Source of the DNA: Flavobacterium pectinovorum
GTDB taxonomy: Bacteria; Bacteroidota; Bacteroidia; Flavobacteriales; Flavobacteriaceae
Direction: 5' to 3'
Length of the DNA: 64,000 nucleotides
Assembly: GCF_900142715.1 (NCBI RefSeq)
Contig: NZ_FRBX01000008.1
Span: forward strand, 186,001-250,000
The first letter of the stretch is position 1; every line of letters starts with the position of its first letter. The notes under the pieces were generated by a model. The model worked only from the letters and a program-made list of their open reading frames with translations, searched no databases and was not told the DNA's origin. The translations under genes and the position numbers were made by a program. Positions 33,594 through 41,529 of the stretch are shown here, piece by piece.

Positions 33594-35324
33594 TTATGAT
33601 TTTTTATTTTTCTCAGCTTTTCTCATATCCCTTTCTTGCTGTCTCATATATTTTTCATAAGTTCTCATGCCTTTTTCATACTCTCCCATGTTTTTAGCAT
33701 ATTCGTCGCTGCTTGAGCCGTATGTTTTTTCTACGTACTGATTGAATTTTTCCATATCAGCATCAAACTTTTCCATAGCAAGATCATATTTTGCCATTTC
33801 TTTGTCATAAATGGCTTCACGTTTTGCCATGATTTCTTCTACTTGTTTTTCGTAAGCAGACATATCCGGTTCAAATGCATCCATTTTTTTCTCAAATTCA
33901 GCCAATTCTTTTTCAAAAATTTTCATGGCTGCTTTATCATTATGGTTTGTTGGCGCTTTTGGTGCTTTTGGCATTTTAGACATGTCAATAGGCGGAGCTG
34001 GAGGCATTGGACCGCTTGGAAACACTGGCATTGTTGGCGGTGTAGGAGGTGTAGGCGGAGTTACATCACCCACTTGATTTCTGATTTCTCTAACTTCAAT
34101 TTTGCGATTTTCAATACTTATTGGTTTTTCAATGGCATCATCTGTAAGTATACCTATTTTATTAGAACCATCATTTTCAACAGATACGACAATTCCGCAT
34201 TTTTTAATAGCTTGATCTCCTTCAATCTGAAGAGTTTGGGTTTCTTCATTTTCTTTTTTGATATCGATTCTAATAGATGTCAATTCTTCTTTTGAATTTC
34301 TTTTCACATTAGAAATAACAACATCAGCATTGTAATTTTCCTTTAACTCTTCGGCGATTTCCTTTAAATCCTGATCTGTTGTGTGTTTATTAATTTTGTA
34401 AACATCAACAGGATCTGTTTTCTCAACAACTTCTGTTTTTTCTTTACTTTCTTTTTCTTGTGCAATAACTTTGATTTGAAATAAAAATACAAAGGCTACA
34501 AGTGCGGGAATAATGGTGTAATACTTCCAATAATTCCATTTTTTTGATTGATTTTTGTTTAACATGACAATTCGTTTTTTGATTAATGATTGATAAAAAT
34601 GATTGGTGATTGCAACACATGATTCGTGTGTTGTTATTTTTAAAAGCGTGTATTGATATGCTTTTTTGTCGGATATTTTTTTGGTAGCTTCGCTGTCAGC
34701 AATAAATTCAAGATTTTGTAAAATCGCTTTTTTGTACAGCCAGATGATTGGATTGAACCAAAAAAGCACACAAAAGATTCTCGAAATTAGAACGTCAATA
34801 GTATGATTTTGATCACTATGCACTTTTTCATGTTCCAGAATATTCTCTAATTCAGATTCGCTGTACATTGATGAGTTGTACACGATATAATCGAAATAAG
34901 AAAAAGGCGCAATATTTTCTTTGATGTCAACAAATTTAAAATCAGCTTGTTGTTGTACTTTTTTACCTTTTAAAACCGAGTTTAAACTGTAAAAATCAAG
35001 AGCAAACTTTAGCATAAAAGCCAAAAATCCGATGGCATAAATAGCAAGAGAAACTAAATTCCAGTCTATCACAAATGATTCTTTTTCAATACTTTGTGGA
35101 ACGTAAGTATGTGAATAGTTAAAATTGGGCAGTGGGGTAGGATCAACCCAGACAACTTTTGTGTAAACTAAAAAGGGCAATGCAACCGAAGTTATCAAAC
35201 CAATTAGTAAAAACCATCTGTTACTATTAAAGAATGTTTCCTTGCGTAATAAAAAATGATAAGCAAGATAAAACAAGATTAATAATCCACTTGATTTTGC
35301 GACAAATATGAAAAGTGCTTCCAT
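33594..35324 (-). CDS. BlaR1/MecR1-type M56 membrane peptidase
   Basis: A 576-residue inner-membrane protein. Three hydrophobic segments (residues 5-24, 37-55, 90-112) precede the zinc peptidase motif H165-E-K-V-H169, with the third ligand probably in the EFIADSEA segment. A fourth membrane segment follows near residue 275 (YYTIIPALVAFVFLFQI). The C-terminal half is periplasmic: a mixed domain, a Pro-rich linker near 417-448 (PPTPPTPPT) and a highly charged helical tail with many D/E/K/M. There is no penicillin-binding sensor domain, unlike true BlaR1. In the family, the peptidase senses envelope signals and inactivates the BlaI repressor. It is 35 bases downstream of the repressor gene. Confidence 0.9.
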   Translation of the reverse strand: MEALFIFVAKSSGLLILFYLAYHFLLRKETFFNSNRWFLLIGLITSVALPFLVYTKVVWVDPTPLPNFNYSHTYVPQSIEKESFVIDWNLVSLAIYAIGFLAFMLKFALDFYSLNSVLKGKKVQQQADFKFVDIKENIAPFSYFDYIVYNSSMYSESELENILEHEKVHSDQNHTIDVLISRIFCVLFWFNPIIWLYKKAILQNLEFIADSEATKKISDKKAYQYTLLKITTHESCVAITNHFYQSLIKKRIVMLNKNQSKKWNYWKYYTIIPALVAFVFLFQIKVIAQEKESKEKTEVVEKTDPVDVYKINKHTTDQDLKEIAEELKENYNADVVISNVKRNSKEELTSIRIDIKKENEETQTLQIEGDQAIKKCGIVVSVENDGSNKIGILTDDAIEKPISIENRKIEVREIRNQVGDVTPPTPPTPPTMPVFPSGPMPPAPPIDMSKMPKAPKAPTNHNDKAAMKIFEKELAEFEKKMDAFEPDMSAYEKQVEEIMAKREAIYDKEMAKYDLAMEKFDADMEKFNQYVEKTYGSSSDEYAKNMGEYEKGMRTYEKYMRQQERDMRKAEKNKKS

Positions 35325-35359
35325 AAAAAGGTTATTTTATTTTGGTTGATTTTTTTTTC

Positions 35360-35725
35360 TTACTTTTCTTTAGGATTTTCGATCATATTAAGGATTTCTC
35401 TTAATTCATCTGCCGAAATTTTTTCTTCCTTAGCAAAAAACGAAACCATACTTTTGTAAGAGCTATTAAAATAGTTGTCGATTGCAGTACTCATAAATCC
35501 TTTTCTGTAATCTTCAATACTCACAATTGGATAATATTGATGTGTGTTTCCAAAAGCATTATGCGCCACATATCCCTTTTCTTCCAAATTACGCACAATT
35601 GTCGAAAGTGTGTTGTAATGTGGTTGATCTTCAGTAATTTCTGCCTGAACCTCTTTTACAAAAGCTTTTTTGAGCTTCCATAAAATGTGCATGATCTCTT
35701 CTTCTTTATTGGTTAACTTTTGCAT
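35360..35725 (-). CDS. BlaI/MecI-family transcriptional repressor
   Basis: A 121-residue winged-helix repressor: MQKLTNKEEEIMHILWKLKKAFVKEVQAE, then YNTLSTIVRNLEEKGYVAHNAFGNTHQYYP, the usual BlaI recognition helix and wing, with a C-terminal dimerisation helix pair. The family represses its own operon until cleaved by, or through, the cognate M56 peptidase. Its promoter carries two AACTA-N6-TAGTT palindromes, described separately. The system probably senses an envelope signal, not necessarily beta-lactam. Confidence 0.93.
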   Translation of the reverse strand: MQKLTNKEEEIMHILWKLKKAFVKEVQAEITEDQPHYNTLSTIVRNLEEKGYVAHNAFGNTHQYYPIVSIEDYRKGFMSTAIDNYFNSSYKSMVSFFAKEEKISADELREILNMIENPKEK

Positions 35726-35742
35726 GTTTTCTAATTTTAATT

Positions 35743-35796
35743 CAAACCTACAACTATTTTTTTAGTTACACAACTATAAATGTAGTTATTTAACTA
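35743..35796 (-). promoter_or_regulatory. blaI-type promoter with two operator palindromes
   Basis: On the minus strand a TTG (35771-35773), a 20-bp spacer and TAGGTTTG (35743-35750) form a good Bacteroidota promoter. Two identical palindromes AACTA-N6-TAGTT occupy 35752-35767 and 35772-35787, exactly 20 bp apart; the first fills the spacer and the second covers the -33. A third overlapping palindrome is TAGTTA-TT-TAACTA (35783-35796). Cooperative repressor binding by promoter occlusion is the natural reading. Confidence 0.8.
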
Positions 35797-36225
35797 AAAA
35801 AAACGTTTGACTATGTTTTAAGTATAGGAAATATGAGTTTAATTTATTGATTTTCAATGTGTAATGAAATTTTACCACAAAGTATGCAAAGTTTCTATTT
35901 GAAAGTGTTTTTATAAAATAAAAAAAAGTTCGCAAAGCTTTGTATTGAAAAAGCTTTGCGAACTTTGTGTATCCCGATAGCTATCGGGATTGCGCGATTT
36001 CCAGTAAAGCGAAAACGAGAATAAAAATTTTACCGCAAAGTGCGCAAAGGTTTTTTTTTAAGTATGATTTTATTAAATAAAAAAGTTCGCAAAGCTTTGT
36101 ATTGAAAAAGCTTTGCGAACTTTGTGTTTATAAACACATCACCTTAAAAATAACTTAGGGAACTTTGCGTATCCCGATAGCTATCGGGATCGCGTACTTT
36201 GCGGTAAAATCACACAAACCAGTGT
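35797..36225. repeat. Duplicated hairpin plus palindrome array
   Basis: No gene here. A hairpin with 16-bp arms (AAAGTTCGCAAAGCTT and its complement) around TGTATTGAAA occurs twice, at 35925-35966 and 36082-36123. Each is followed by the perfect 20-bp palindrome ATCCCGATAGCTATCGGGAT (35971-35990 and 36171-36190). Fragments of the same text (GCAAAG, TTTGCG) fill the rest. It is a tandem duplication of a dispersed repeat of the kind found in Flavobacterium intergenic regions, and also acts as a terminator for the MFS gene. Confidence 0.85.
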
Positions 36226-37443
36226 TTAATTAATTTTCTCGTCGACTAAAGCTTTCCTGATCCAGAAACAGCAAAAAGTTGCAATAACCCCAATACAAGC
36301 CATAAATAACCAATTGATTTGATAACCCAAACGAGAAATTATTTCGAAACCAACTTTTGAACTTACGATATGAGCCAAACTAAAACTCATAGTATAAAGT
36401 GCCATATATCGACCTTCCTGACCACGTGGAGCACGACTTAAAGCAAACGCATTCGAAAAAGGAAATGTTAGAATTTCTCCAATCGAAATACAAATCATAC
36501 TAATAACCAAAACACCAGCCCATACATTAATAAGTAGTAAGAAGAAACTCAAAGCCATAATAAACGATCCCAGGATAATGATTTTAATTTTAGGGAAAGC
36601 TTTTCTCTCCATAAAACCAACAGTTGGCATTTCAAGAGCAAAGATCAAGAGTCCGTTTAAAGTCATTAATAATCCCGTTTGAAATTCGCTTAAGCCAAAC
36701 TTTTCATTATGATATAAAGGTAGAGTCGTAAATAATTGAAAGAAAATCATTGCCGTAATAAAACTCACAAATAAGAAAACCCAAAAGATACGATCATGAA
36801 AAACCGATTTGATTTCTGTCGAAATTTCCATTTTATCACCGTGGTTTACTTTTTTCTTTTCCTTAACCAATAAAGCAAAAATGGAAATCGAAATGATACA
36901 AGATGCACCATCAACCCAAAAAAGTCCCTGATAACCAATTCCCATAATAATCAAACCTCCCAAAGCAGGTCCTGCAGCAAAACCAAGATTTACTGCTAAA
37001 CGTACCAAAGTCAATGCGCGGGTACGATTTTCGGGTTTTGCATAAGCGCCCAAAGAAACAAACATTGCAGGTCGAAACATATCTGCAATAGTCATTAAAA
37101 CAAACATAGCACCGCATAAAGCCCAAAATGTGGTAATATATTGTACAAGAAATAACGAAACACCACTTGTAAATAAACTAAATATCATGATTTTGTAAAA
37201 CCCGATTTTATCTGATAGTTTTCCTCCTAACCACGAACCCAACATCGATCCTAATCCAAAAGAAACCATAATCCAACCCACCTGATTGTAAGTAAAATGT
37301 AAATCTTCCTTTAAATATTTTGACAAAAAAGGAAGTACCATTGTACCGGCACGATTGATAAACGTGATCAGGGTAAGTATCCAAATTTCTCTTGAAAATC
37401 CTCTAAAATTATTGATGTAGTGGGTAAAAGCAGTTCTGAGCAT
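36226..37443 (-). CDS. MFS transporter
   Basis: A 405-residue membrane protein with 12 predicted helices. The MFS signature between helices 2 and 3 is GSWLGGKLSDKIGFYKIMI, and the equivalent in the second half is less well kept. The start MLRTAFTHYINNFRGFSREIWILTLITFINRAGTMVLPF is typical of drug- or metabolite-efflux MFS proteins of Bacteroidota. The substrate is not deducible. It is divergent from the DUF1684 gene, sharing a short promoter region; CAAAGTTA at 37463 (TAACTTTG on the minus strand) is a possible -7 box. Confidence 0.9.
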   Translation of the reverse strand: MLRTAFTHYINNFRGFSREIWILTLITFINRAGTMVLPFLSKYLKEDLHFTYNQVGWIMVSFGLGSMLGSWLGGKLSDKIGFYKIMIFSLFTSGVSLFLVQYITTFWALCGAMFVLMTIADMFRPAMFVSLGAYAKPENRTRALTLVRLAVNLGFAAGPALGGLIIMGIGYQGLFWVDGASCIISISIFALLVKEKKKVNHGDKMEISTEIKSVFHDRIFWVFLFVSFITAMIFFQLFTTLPLYHNEKFGLSEFQTGLLMTLNGLLIFALEMPTVGFMERKAFPKIKIIILGSFIMALSFFLLLINVWAGVLVISMICISIGEILTFPFSNAFALSRAPRGQEGRYMALYTMSFSLAHIVSSKVGFEIISRLGYQINWLFMACIGVIATFCCFWIRKALVDEKIN

Positions 37444-37493
37444 TATAAATATGTATTTGCAACAAAGTTAGGAAACTTTGTCACTTCCTGCGG

Positions 37494-37524
37494 TTGGAGC
37501 TTTGTTACTTTTAAACTATTTTTG
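37494..37524 (+). promoter_or_regulatory. Promoter of the DUF1684 gene
   Basis: TTG (37494-37496), a 20-bp spacer and TATTTTTG (37517-37524) precede the ATG at 37540 by 15 bases. This also decides the start: an upstream in-frame ATG at 37420 lies before the promoter. Confidence 0.65.
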
Positions 37525-37539
37525 CTTAAAATTTCAAAG

Positions 37540-38139
37540 ATGAAGAATGTAATTGCTTTTTTAGTATTGTTACTGGTTAATTTTTGTTTTGGTCAGAAAA
37601 AATTTGATCAGAAAGAAACAGAAAAATTTCAGAAAACAATAAACTCAGAATATGCTGATCCTAAGACTAGTCCGCTTATGGAAGAAGATTTAAAGACTTT
37701 TAAAGCTTTAGATTTTTATCCTATAGATTCAAAATATTTTGTGAACGCAAAGTTTGTAAAAGCAAAGAATGAAAAAGTCTTTGAAATGAAAACTACAGGA
37801 ACAAGAACTCCACAATATATCAAATACGGAACTTTATATTTTACTTTAAACGGTATTGCCCTGCAATTGAACGTTTATAGAAATATTGAACTTTCTAAAA
37901 CGGCAGCATACAAAGATCATTTGTTTTTACCGTTTTCTGACTTAACAAGTGGTAAAGAAAGTTATATAGGAGGAAGATATATTGATTTGAAAATTCCGAA
38001 AGGAAACACAATTGCAGTCGATTTTAATCAGGCTTATAATCCGTATTGTGCTTATAATCATAAATATTCATGTCCGTTGGTTCCTTTAGAAAATGATTTG
38101 AAAGTAGAAGTTAAAGCCGGAGTTAAAACATTTCATTAA
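37540..38139 (+). CDS. Secreted DUF1684 protein
   Basis: A 199-residue protein with signal peptide MKNVIAFLVLLLVNFCFGQ. The DUF1684 core is clear: DLKTFKALDFYPIDSKYFV, TPQYIKYGTLYFTLNG, then the family hallmark GGRYIDLKIPKGNTIAVDFNQAYNPYCAYN and SCPLVPLEND with conserved Cys residues. The family has no established biochemical role. The start at 37540 is chosen because it gives a good signal peptide just downstream of a good promoter. Its stop overlaps the next gene's ATG by one base (TAATG), so it forms an operon with the TatD-like gene. Confidence 0.88.
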   Translation: MKNVIAFLVLLLVNFCFGQKKFDQKETEKFQKTINSEYADPKTSPLMEEDLKTFKALDFYPIDSKYFVNAKFVKAKNEKVFEMKTTGTRTPQYIKYGTLYFTLNGIALQLNVYRNIELSKTAAYKDHLFLPFSDLTSGKESYIGGRYIDLKIPKGNTIAVDFNQAYNPYCAYNHKYSCPLVPLENDLKVEVKAGVKTFH

Positions 38140-38804
38140 TGGAATTCTTTAATTTTCATACGCATCAATTTACAAACCAGCCTGATATTTTAGAACTGGT
38201 TAATCAATATCCGCAGGAATTTAATGCTGCAATTCCGTTTTATTCTGTTGGAATTCACCCTTGGTATATTGTAGGAGACAGAGTTGATGCCGATTTGAAA
38301 ATTATTGAAGAGAAATTGCAAACTAATAATTGTCTGGCTATTGGCGAATGTGGTTTGGATAAACGAATTGAGATTCCGTTAGAACAGCAAATTATAGTTT
38401 TCAAAAAACAATTGGCTTTAGCCGAAAAATATAAGAAACCCGTTGTAATTCATTGTGTTGCGGCTTTTCAGGAAATAACCGCAATCAAGAAAGAAATGAA
38501 AATTTCAGTTCCGATGATTGTGCATGGTTTTTCAAAAAATGCCCAAACTGCAAATCAGCTTATTAAGGATGGATTTTATCTTTCGTTTGGAAAATATTTA
38601 TTGAGAAATCCGGAATTGAAAACGGTTTTTGAGCAAATTCCAAACGATCGTTTTTTTCTGGAAACCGATACGGTAGAGGAAAGTATCAAACAGGTTTACA
38701 ATTTAGCAGCAGAATATAAAAATATAAGAATTAATGAGTTACAAGATATTATCTCAGTTAATTTTAAAACAGTATTTCAGAATGAAGCTTTGTCAAAGTT
38801 TTAA
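38139..38804 (+). CDS. TatD-family metal-dependent hydrolase
   Basis: A 221-residue TIM-barrel hydrolase. Metal ligands are visible as NFHTHQF (residues 5-10), AIGECGLDK (Glu), VIHCV (His), MIVHGFS (His) and LETDT (Asp). The protein is shorter than the usual 260 residues of TatD nucleases but complete in motifs; such short forms are common in Bacteroidota. TatD enzymes act as 3'-5' DNA exonucleases or phosphoesterases. It is translationally coupled to the DUF1684 gene and followed by tcdA. Confidence 0.88.
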   Translation: MEFFNFHTHQFTNQPDILELVNQYPQEFNAAIPFYSVGIHPWYIVGDRVDADLKIIEEKLQTNNCLAIGECGLDKRIEIPLEQQIIVFKKQLALAEKYKKPVVIHCVAAFQEITAIKKEMKISVPMIVHGFSKNAQTANQLIKDGFYLSFGKYLLRNPELKTVFEQIPNDRFFLETDTVEESIKQVYNLAAEYKNIRINELQDIISVNFKTVFQNEALSKF

Positions 38805-38889
38805 ACTTTGACAAAGCTGAGCACAAGTACGGAACTTGAAACCTGAAACAAAGAAAACAAACATAAAGAAATAAACAAAAGAATTTTAT

Positions 38890-39606
38890 ATGGCAGAGTG
38901 GACAGAAAGAGCCGAGCTTTTATTTACAAAAGAAGGATTACAGAACTTGCAAAACTCGAATGTTTTAGTAGTTGGTTTAGGAGGAGTTGGCTCATTTGCA
39001 GCAGAATTTTTGGCAAGAGCAGGAGTAGGGAGTATGACAATTGTAGATGGCGATGTAGTTGATATAACCAATATAAACAGACAATTGCCGGCATTGCATT
39101 CGACAGTTGGTGAGCCAAAAATAAAAATTGTTGGCGATCGATTGATGGATATTAATCCGGAATTGAAACTAACTCGTGTACAGGAATTTTTATCTCCTGA
39201 ACGTGCTTTTGAGATTGTTTCTCCAGAATTTGATTATGTTTTGGATTGTATTGACAGTATCACACCAAAATTAAATTTGATTATTGCAGCCAAACGCAAA
39301 AGAGTTAAAATCATAAGCAGTATGGGTGCTGGTGGAAAAATGCTGGCTTCGAAAGTAAAAGTGAGTGATATTTCTAAAACAATAAACTGTTATTTTTCTA
39401 AAACTATCAGAAAACGTCTGAAAGAAGTCAAAATCAACAAATTAAAAGTGGTTTTCTCTTCTGAAATTCAAGACGAAAAAAGCTTAAAATTAACCGACGG
39501 AAAAAACTTTAAAAAGTCATTTTACGGAACAAACAGTTATATGCCGGGATTATTCGGACTTCACGCTGCCGAAACCGTAATTAGATATTTGTTGAAGAAA
39601 GAGTAG
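38890..39606 (+). CDS. tcdA: tRNA threonylcarbamoyladenosine dehydratase
   Basis: A 238-residue ThiF/E1-like protein that cyclises t6A37 in tRNA to ct6A with ATP. It opens EWTERAELLFTKEGLQNLQNSNVLVVGLGGVGSFAAEFLARAGVG, where GLGGVGS is the ATP-binding glycine loop. VDGDVVDITNINRQLPAL holds the Asp/Asn/Arg residues of the E1 active site, and DCIDSITPKLNLI follows. The usual sulfur-chain catalytic Cys position of CsdL-like proteins (INCYFSKTIRK region) is present. The last residues GLHAAETVIRYLLK match the family end. Confidence 0.92.
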   Translation: MAEWTERAELLFTKEGLQNLQNSNVLVVGLGGVGSFAAEFLARAGVGSMTIVDGDVVDITNINRQLPALHSTVGEPKIKIVGDRLMDINPELKLTRVQEFLSPERAFEIVSPEFDYVLDCIDSITPKLNLIIAAKRKRVKIISSMGAGGKMLASKVKVSDISKTINCYFSKTIRKRLKEVKINKLKVVFSSEIQDEKSLKLTDGKNFKKSFYGTNSYMPGLFGLHAAETVIRYLLKKE

Positions 39607-39735
39607 CTAAGATGCTAAGATTCTGAGATACTAAGTTTTAAATTTAAAGCTAAAAAACTTAACAACTTAGAACCTTAGTAACTCAGAATCTTAGAAAAAA
39701 ACCTTAGTCCCTCAGAATCTTAGCACCTAAAAAAA
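39607..39735. repeat. CTTAG/TCTGAG intergenic repeat
   Basis: The segment carries CTAAGATTCTGAGATACTAAG near 39608-39632 and the complementary text CTTAGTAACTCAGAATCTTAG near 39675-39695, then a further CTCAGAATCTTAG copy. The two can pair into a long hairpin. Shorter related text occurs at 55556-55580. It is a dispersed palindromic repeat and a likely terminator for tcdA. Confidence 0.65.
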
Positions 39736-40398
39736 ATGATAAAAACAGTAATATTTGATATGGACGGCGTAATTGTAGATACAGAACCCGTTCATCGTTA
39801 TGCTTATTATAAACAATTTACAGAATTAAATATCGAAGTGACCGAAGAAATGTATACTTCGTTTACAGGGTTTTCGACCCGAAATACTTTTCAAACTTTA
39901 AAAGGCTTTTTTCCAACGATTGAACATGAAGTTGAAGATCTGATTCAGAGAAAAAGAAATATTTTTAATGATGCTTTTGATACCAAAGAAGATTTGTATC
40001 TGTTAGAAGGTGTAGAAGATTTAATCAAAGATTTGTATGCCAATGGAATACAGTTGATATTAGCTTCGTCAGCATCAAAAGTAACCATTGATCGTGTTTT
40101 TACAAGATTTAATTTGCATCCCTATTTTACACATATTGTAAGTGGAGAAGATTTTCCGCAATCAAAACCTAATCCGGCAATCTTTCTTCATGCAGCATCA
40201 TTGTCTGTCGCACCGGCAGAAAATTGTATTGTAATTGAAGACAGTACAAATGGTGTGAAAGCGGCAAAAGCAGCAAACTTGTTTTGTGTAGGTTATAACA
40301 GTCATCATTCTAAAATGCAGGATTTATCTACTGCTGATTTAATTATCAATCATTTTAATGAATTAAACGCACAAAAAATATCACAGTTAGGCGTTTGA
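39736..40398 (+). CDS. HAD-family phosphatase, beta-phosphoglucomutase-like
   Basis: A 220-residue HAD hydrolase. Motif I is FDMDGVIVDTEPVH (Asp8 nucleophile, Asp10), motif II LASSASKV, the motif III Lys is SKPNPAIF, and motif IV is VIEDSTNGVKAA. The cap domain (residues 15-90) is helical as in the C1-capped beta-phosphoglucomutase/phosphatase subgroup. The exact substrate is open: sugar phosphates are typical. It is preceded by the repeat block and followed by its own A/T-rich spacer. Confidence 0.9.
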   Translation: MIKTVIFDMDGVIVDTEPVHRYAYYKQFTELNIEVTEEMYTSFTGFSTRNTFQTLKGFFPTIEHEVEDLIQRKRNIFNDAFDTKEDLYLLEGVEDLIKDLYANGIQLILASSASKVTIDRVFTRFNLHPYFTHIVSGEDFPQSKPNPAIFLHAASLSVAPAENCIVIEDSTNGVKAAKAANLFCVGYNSHHSKMQDLSTADLIINHFNELNAQKISQLGV

Positions 40399-40417
40399 AT
40401 TATATAATATTTAACAT

Positions 40418-40445
40418 TTGTTACCTAATTGAATTTGTAAATTTG
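40418..40445 (+). promoter_or_regulatory. Promoter of the DUF2911 gene
   Basis: TTG (40418-40420), a 17-bp spacer and TAAATTTG (40438-40445) precede the ATG at 40468 by 22 bases. Confidence 0.7.
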
Positions 40446-40467
40446 GGCAAAACAAAATAAACAAGAA

Positions 40468-41310
40468 ATGAAAAAACTACTTATTGCATTAGCCATTATT
40501 TTGGCTCCTTTTGCTACAGAAGCACAAATAAAAACACCACAAGCGAGTCCGAAGGGTTATATAAAACAAACTGTAGGTTTAACTGATGTTGAAGTTACTT
40601 ATTCAAGACCAGGTGCCAGAGGAAGAGCTGTATTTGGAAATTTAGTTCCGTTTGGTAAATTATGGAGAACCGGTGCTAACGAAAATACAATCATTAATTT
40701 TAGTGATGATGTTATTATTGATGGGAAAACATTGAAGAAAGGAAAATATGCAATATATACAATTCCTAAAATCGAAAGCTGGGAAGTGATTTTTTACCTT
40801 TCTACTGATAACTGGGGATTACCTGAAAACTGGAATGAATCGTATGTTGTTTTAAGAACTACAGTAAAAGAAGAGGCTTTACCAACTCCTGTTGAGACAT
40901 TTACAATTGGAATTAATAGTTTAGACCCAAACTTCGGTTATTTAGAAATGGCTTGGGAAAATTCTCATGTTGCTTTAAAATTTGAAGTTCCAACTGCAAA
41001 AAATGCGATTGCAAGTATCGAAAAAACTTTAGGCGGACCAACAGCAAATGATTATTTTGCTGCATCTCAATATTTATTTCAATCAAACGGAAATATCGAA
41101 ACAGCAAGAACTTATGTAGATAAATCTCTAGATATGAGTACTGAAAAACCTTATTTTATTTTAAGACTAAAATCGTTGATCCAGGCAAAACAAGGAGATA
41201 AAAAAGGTGCCGTTGAAACCGCAAAAGCTTCATTGGCAGCTGCTGAAACTGCTAATAATCAGGATTACGTAAAATTAAACAAAGATAGTATTGCGGAGTG
41301 GAGCAGATAA
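40468..41310 (+). CDS. Secreted DUF2911 protein
   Basis: A 280-residue protein with signal MKKLLIALAIILAPFATEAQ. The DUF2911 domain at about residues 25-170 has its conserved strings VEVTYSRPGARGRAVFGNLVPFGKLWRTGANENT and KKGKYAIYTIP, NWGLPENWNE. Residues 180-280 add TPR-like helices (YFAASQYLFQSNGNIETARTYVDKSL). DUF2911 proteins are abundant in Bacteroidota, probably periplasmic, with unknown role. Single-gene unit with its own promoter and a TTGGAATTT hairpin behind it. Confidence 0.93.
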   Translation: MKKLLIALAIILAPFATEAQIKTPQASPKGYIKQTVGLTDVEVTYSRPGARGRAVFGNLVPFGKLWRTGANENTIINFSDDVIIDGKTLKKGKYAIYTIPKIESWEVIFYLSTDNWGLPENWNESYVVLRTTVKEEALPTPVETFTIGINSLDPNFGYLEMAWENSHVALKFEVPTAKNAIASIEKTLGGPTANDYFAASQYLFQSNGNIETARTYVDKSLDMSTEKPYFILRLKSLIQAKQGDKKGAVETAKASLAAAETANNQDYVKLNKDSIAEWSR

Positions 41311-41339
41311 TGCTTTAAAATTCCAACATTTAAAATCCC

Positions 41340-41368
41340 AAATTCCAAAAGCTTTGACTTTGGAATTT
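41340..41368 (+). terminator. Hairpin terminator of the dispersed TTGGAATTT type
   Basis: AAATTCCAAA (41340-41349) pairs with TTTGGAATTT (41359-41368), followed by GGAATTTTTTT. The same repeat family ends the fasciclin gene at 29005-29050. Confidence 0.75.
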
Positions 41369-41469
41369 GGAATTTTTTTGCCTTCTTTTTTTAATTAGAA
41401 AACAAATTAACATCTTTTTTTGTCATTTTGTTTGAAATAACAGTAGTGAACGTCTTTAAAAATAAATAG

Positions 41470-41508
41470 ACAGACTTGTCTGTTTGTGTTGAGTTTTCCA
41501 TACATTTG
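41470..41508 (+). promoter_or_regulatory. TetR-type operator and -7 box
   Basis: ACAGAC-TT-GTCTGT (41470-41483) is a palindrome with perfect six-base arms of the AGAC/GTCT class bound by many TetR regulators. TACATTTG (41501-41508) is a good -7 box 21 bases before the ATG at 41530. The palindrome covers the expected -33, so binding would block transcription: autorepression. Confidence 0.75.
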
Positions 41509-41529
41509 TAATTCTAATTCATCACACAA

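Noticed and set aside
33843..34295. 150-residue plus-strand ORF rich in W, H and F
   Set aside because: Antisense shadow of the charged and Pro-rich tail of the BlaR1-type gene.
35925..36190. Repeated hairpins considered as a CRISPR array
   Set aside because: Only two units, each an inverted repeat, with no regular unique spacers and no cas genes.
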